A stretch of DNA of 6,480 nt from an uncultured Brevundimonas sp. (lineage in GTDB: Bacteria; Pseudomonadota; Alphaproteobacteria; Caulobacterales; Caulobacteraceae). The translations under genes were made by a program, and so were the position numbers. Shown piece by piece: positions 4,991 to 6,480 of the stretch. The notes beneath the pieces were generated by a model. It saw nothing but the letters and a program-made list of their open reading frames with translations. It made no database searches and had not been told where the DNA came from. The first letter of the stretch is position 1; each line of letters starts with the position of its first letter. The stretch lies in assembly GCF_943913055.1 (NCBI RefSeq), contig NZ_CALTWS010000157.1, positions 1-6,480 on the forward strand. Reading direction: 5' to 3'.

Positions 4991-5808
4991 GGCGTGAGTT
5001 CCAGCGGCATCCCCTGCGCCCGCCGCTTCAGATAGACCTCGGCGAAGGCCGTCGCCTGCTTCACATCCATCGCCCCTTCCTTGACCAGTTCCAGACTGGC
5101 CGAGAGGGTGGAGGCGGTAAAGCTGGCCTGGGAAGGGCCGTCGGTGTCGGTGCGCTTGGGCGCAACGCGGTCCAGCGGCGTCCAATCTTCCATCCGGGGC
5201 AGGATGTCGCGCAGCCAGTCCCGGGCGGCCTCCAGCCCGAAGGCCTCGACCCGCTGACCAGGATTGTAGCGCCGCTGCTCTTCGCGCCGTCGCTGGGTCA
5301 CATAGGCGGCCATCAGTTCGTACAGGCTGGCGTCGATGCGGTCGGACGGGACGATGACGGTGGCCTCCGGATCGCCGCGCGTAAAGACGTCGCGCTTCAG
5401 CTGGGGTCGGCTGGTGATGGCCTCCACGGCCCGGCGCATGGCCTCCAGCTTCTGCAGGCGAAACGCGAGGGCGGCGGCCATTTCCTCGGCCGGTGGTTCC
5501 TCGCCCTTTCCCTTTTCGGTGCGCGGCAGCAGCAGGCGGGACTTCAGATAGGCCAGCCAGGAGGCCATCACGAGATAGTCGGCCGCGAGGGCGAAGTTCC
5601 GGCGCCGCGCCTCATGGACGAAGGCCAGATACTGTTCGGCCAGCCGGGTGATCGACAGCTTCAGCAAATCGACCTTCTGTGTGCGGGCGAGCGCCAGAAG
5701 CACATGAAGGGGGCCTTCATAGCCGTCCAGATCGACCACGAAGGCCTCGCGCGCATCGACCTGGTCGACGGCGGTGAAGTCCAGATTGGGCTGGAAGGCT
5801 TCGGTCAT
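4987..5808 (-). CDS. scpA: ScpA, condensin kleisin subunit
   Basis: A 273-residue ScpA, the kleisin that bridges the SMC heads and binds a ScpB dimer in the cytoplasmic condensin complex. The N-terminal SMC-neck binding region is typical: FVVDLDGYEGPLHVLLALAR (residues 23-42), then TQKVDLLKLSITRLAEQYL. It is followed by the helix ALAADYLVMASWLAYLKSRLLLP (73-95). A charged, poorly conserved middle contacts ScpB. The C-terminal winged helix spans about 200-268 and ends VKQATAFAEVYLKRRAQG. The ATG at 5808 lies 3 nt after the nagZ stop, so the ribosome binding site (AGG within CCTAGGTC) is inside the end of nagZ and the two genes are likely translationally coupled. The stop TGA lies in an 8-bp direct repeat, so the insertion of the following element left the reading frame intact. 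Confidence 0.95.
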   Translation of the reverse strand: MTEAFQPNLDFTAVDQVDAREAFVVDLDGYEGPLHVLLALARTQKVDLLKLSITRLAEQYLAFVHEARRRNFALAADYLVMASWLAYLKSRLLLPRTEKGKGEEPPAEEMAAALAFRLQKLEAMRRAVEAITSRPQLKRDVFTRGDPEATVIVPSDRIDASLYELMAAYVTQRRREEQRRYNPGQRVEAFGLEAARDWLRDILPRMEDWTPLDRVAPKRTDTDGPSQASFTASTLSASLELVKEGAMDVKQATAFAEVYLKRRAQGMPLELTP

Positions 5809-5811
5809 GAC

Positions 5812-6480
5812 CTAGGCCTGCGCCTCGCCGACGTCCGGTCCGCGCGCCGCATCCAGCTTTCCGGCCAGCATGGCGTCGAAACGGGCGCGGGCCTCGAACG
5901 CGTCCAGCGGCTCGGGCGTGTGGACAATGCGGGCCAGGGCGGCCTCAGCACGGCGCCTGGCCCCGCCCTTCAGCGTGCCGGTGCCCTCGGCCACCTGACG
6001 CATCTCGGCCATGTCGCCGTTCCAGTGGACGACCAGGTCGCATCCGGCCTTGAGCGAGGCCTCGGCCCGTTCGGTCAGGGTGCCGGACAGGGCGTTCATG
6101 ACGAGGTCGTCTGACAGCAGCAGGCCGTTGAAGCCCAGATGCTGGCGGATCAGCTTGATGGCTTTTTTTGACTGGGTCGCGGGGCGCCTTTTGTCGATGG
6201 CGGTGAAGACGATGTGGGCGGTCATCGCGATCGGCATGTCCGACAGCGTCCTGAACGGTGCGAAGTCCCAGGCGTCCAGGGTGTCGAGGTCCGCATGGAC
6301 GGTCGGCAGTTCCTTGTGGCTGTCGGCAAAGGCCCGGCCGTGGCCCGGCATGTGCTTGATGACCGGCAGGACGCCGCCCGCCAGAAGCCCCTCGGCGGCC
6401 GCGCGGCCCAGCTGGGCGACCGTGGCGGGATCGGTCGCATAGGCGCGGTCGCCGATGATGTCGTGCGCCCCCGGCACCGG
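5812..6480 (-). CDS. nagZ: NagZ beta-N-acetylglucosaminidase, C-terminal part
   Basis: The coding frame is open to the right edge, so the N-terminus is missing; 222 residues to the stop at 5812 are visible. This is a family GH3 beta-N-acetylhexosaminidase. NagZ works in the cytoplasm, removing N-acetylglucosamine from anhydromuropeptides during peptidoglycan recycling. Visible signatures are PGAHDIIGDRAY near the cut, the KHMPGHGRAFADSHKELP loop with the catalytic His (codon 6316-6318), and FNGLLLSDDLVMNAL with the likely nucleophile Asp (first Asp of SDD, codon 6109-6111). The His/Asp loop marks NagZ rather than larger GH3 beta-glucosidases. The C-terminal tail ends in a helical, Ala/Arg-rich stretch. 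A run of seven A (minus strand, 6163-6169) encodes Lys-Lys in an otherwise very GC-rich gene. scpA follows 3 nt after the stop, the usual nagZ-scpA order in alphaproteobacteria. Confidence 0.93.
   Translation of the reverse strand, partial: PVPGAHDIIGDRAYATDPATVAQLGRAAAEGLLAGGVLPVIKHMPGHGRAFADSHKELPTVHADLDTLDAWDFAPFRTLSDMPIAMTAHIVFTAIDKRRPATQSKKAIKLIRQHLGFNGLLLSDDLVMNALSGTLTERAEASLKAGCDLVVHWNGDMAEMRQVAEGTGTLKGGARRRAEAALARIVHTPEPLDAFEARARFDAMLAGKLDAARGPDVGEAQA

Noticed and set aside
4969..6114. 381-codon open frame on the plus strand
   Set aside because: It is antisense to scpA and the end of nagZ, with the same low-complexity composition, and is explained by codon bias at high GC.

Overview
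The window looks like chromosomal DNA from an alphaproteobacterium of the Caulobacterales, most likely Brevundimonas or a close relative. The grounds are high GC, a lipoprotein of the type named after Caulobacter loci CC0125/CC1285, a nagZ-scpA-scpB cluster, and a palindromic intergenic repeat of a style common in this group. The genus is an inference; no rRNA or other marker is present.

Layout: almost everything is on the minus strand and reads from right to left. From the right edge the order is nagZ (cut by the window end), scpA, scpB, rarA, two small four-helix membrane proteins that are tandem paralogues, an RluA-type pseudouridine synthase, and a small lipoprotein. At the left end a DUF2214-type membrane protein lies on the plus strand. 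It converges on the lipoprotein gene, with interlocked stop codons, and diverges from crcB, which is cut by the left edge. Gaps are short (3 to 66 nt) except for 144 nt between scpA and scpB, so nagZ to rluA may be one transcript. No stretch over 300 bases lacks a gene. I see no tRNA, rRNA, CRISPR array, convincing intrinsic terminator or riboswitch.

Roles: NagZ recycles cell-wall muropeptides. ScpA and ScpB are the non-SMC subunits of the condensin that organises and segregates the chromosome. RarA is an AAA+ protein of stalled replication forks. The pseudouridine synthase modifies RNA. CrcB exports fluoride. The remaining proteins are envelope proteins of unknown function. Together this is mostly housekeeping DNA.

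The most interesting structure is at the scpA-scpB junction. A 140-bp element with 31-bp inverted arms sits between two perfect 8-bp direct repeats (TGGATCAT, plus strand). On the coding strand each repeat reads ATGATCCA, so it carries both the scpA stop and the scpB start. This looks like a REPIN/MITE-type insertion into an ancestral ATGA overlap whose target duplication preserved both genes. The orphaned ATG opens a 48-codon frame that crosses the element and stops one nucleotide before the present scpB ATG, which could keep the two genes translationally linked. A second anomaly is the low-GC member (about 52% by hand count) of the tandem membrane-protein pair.
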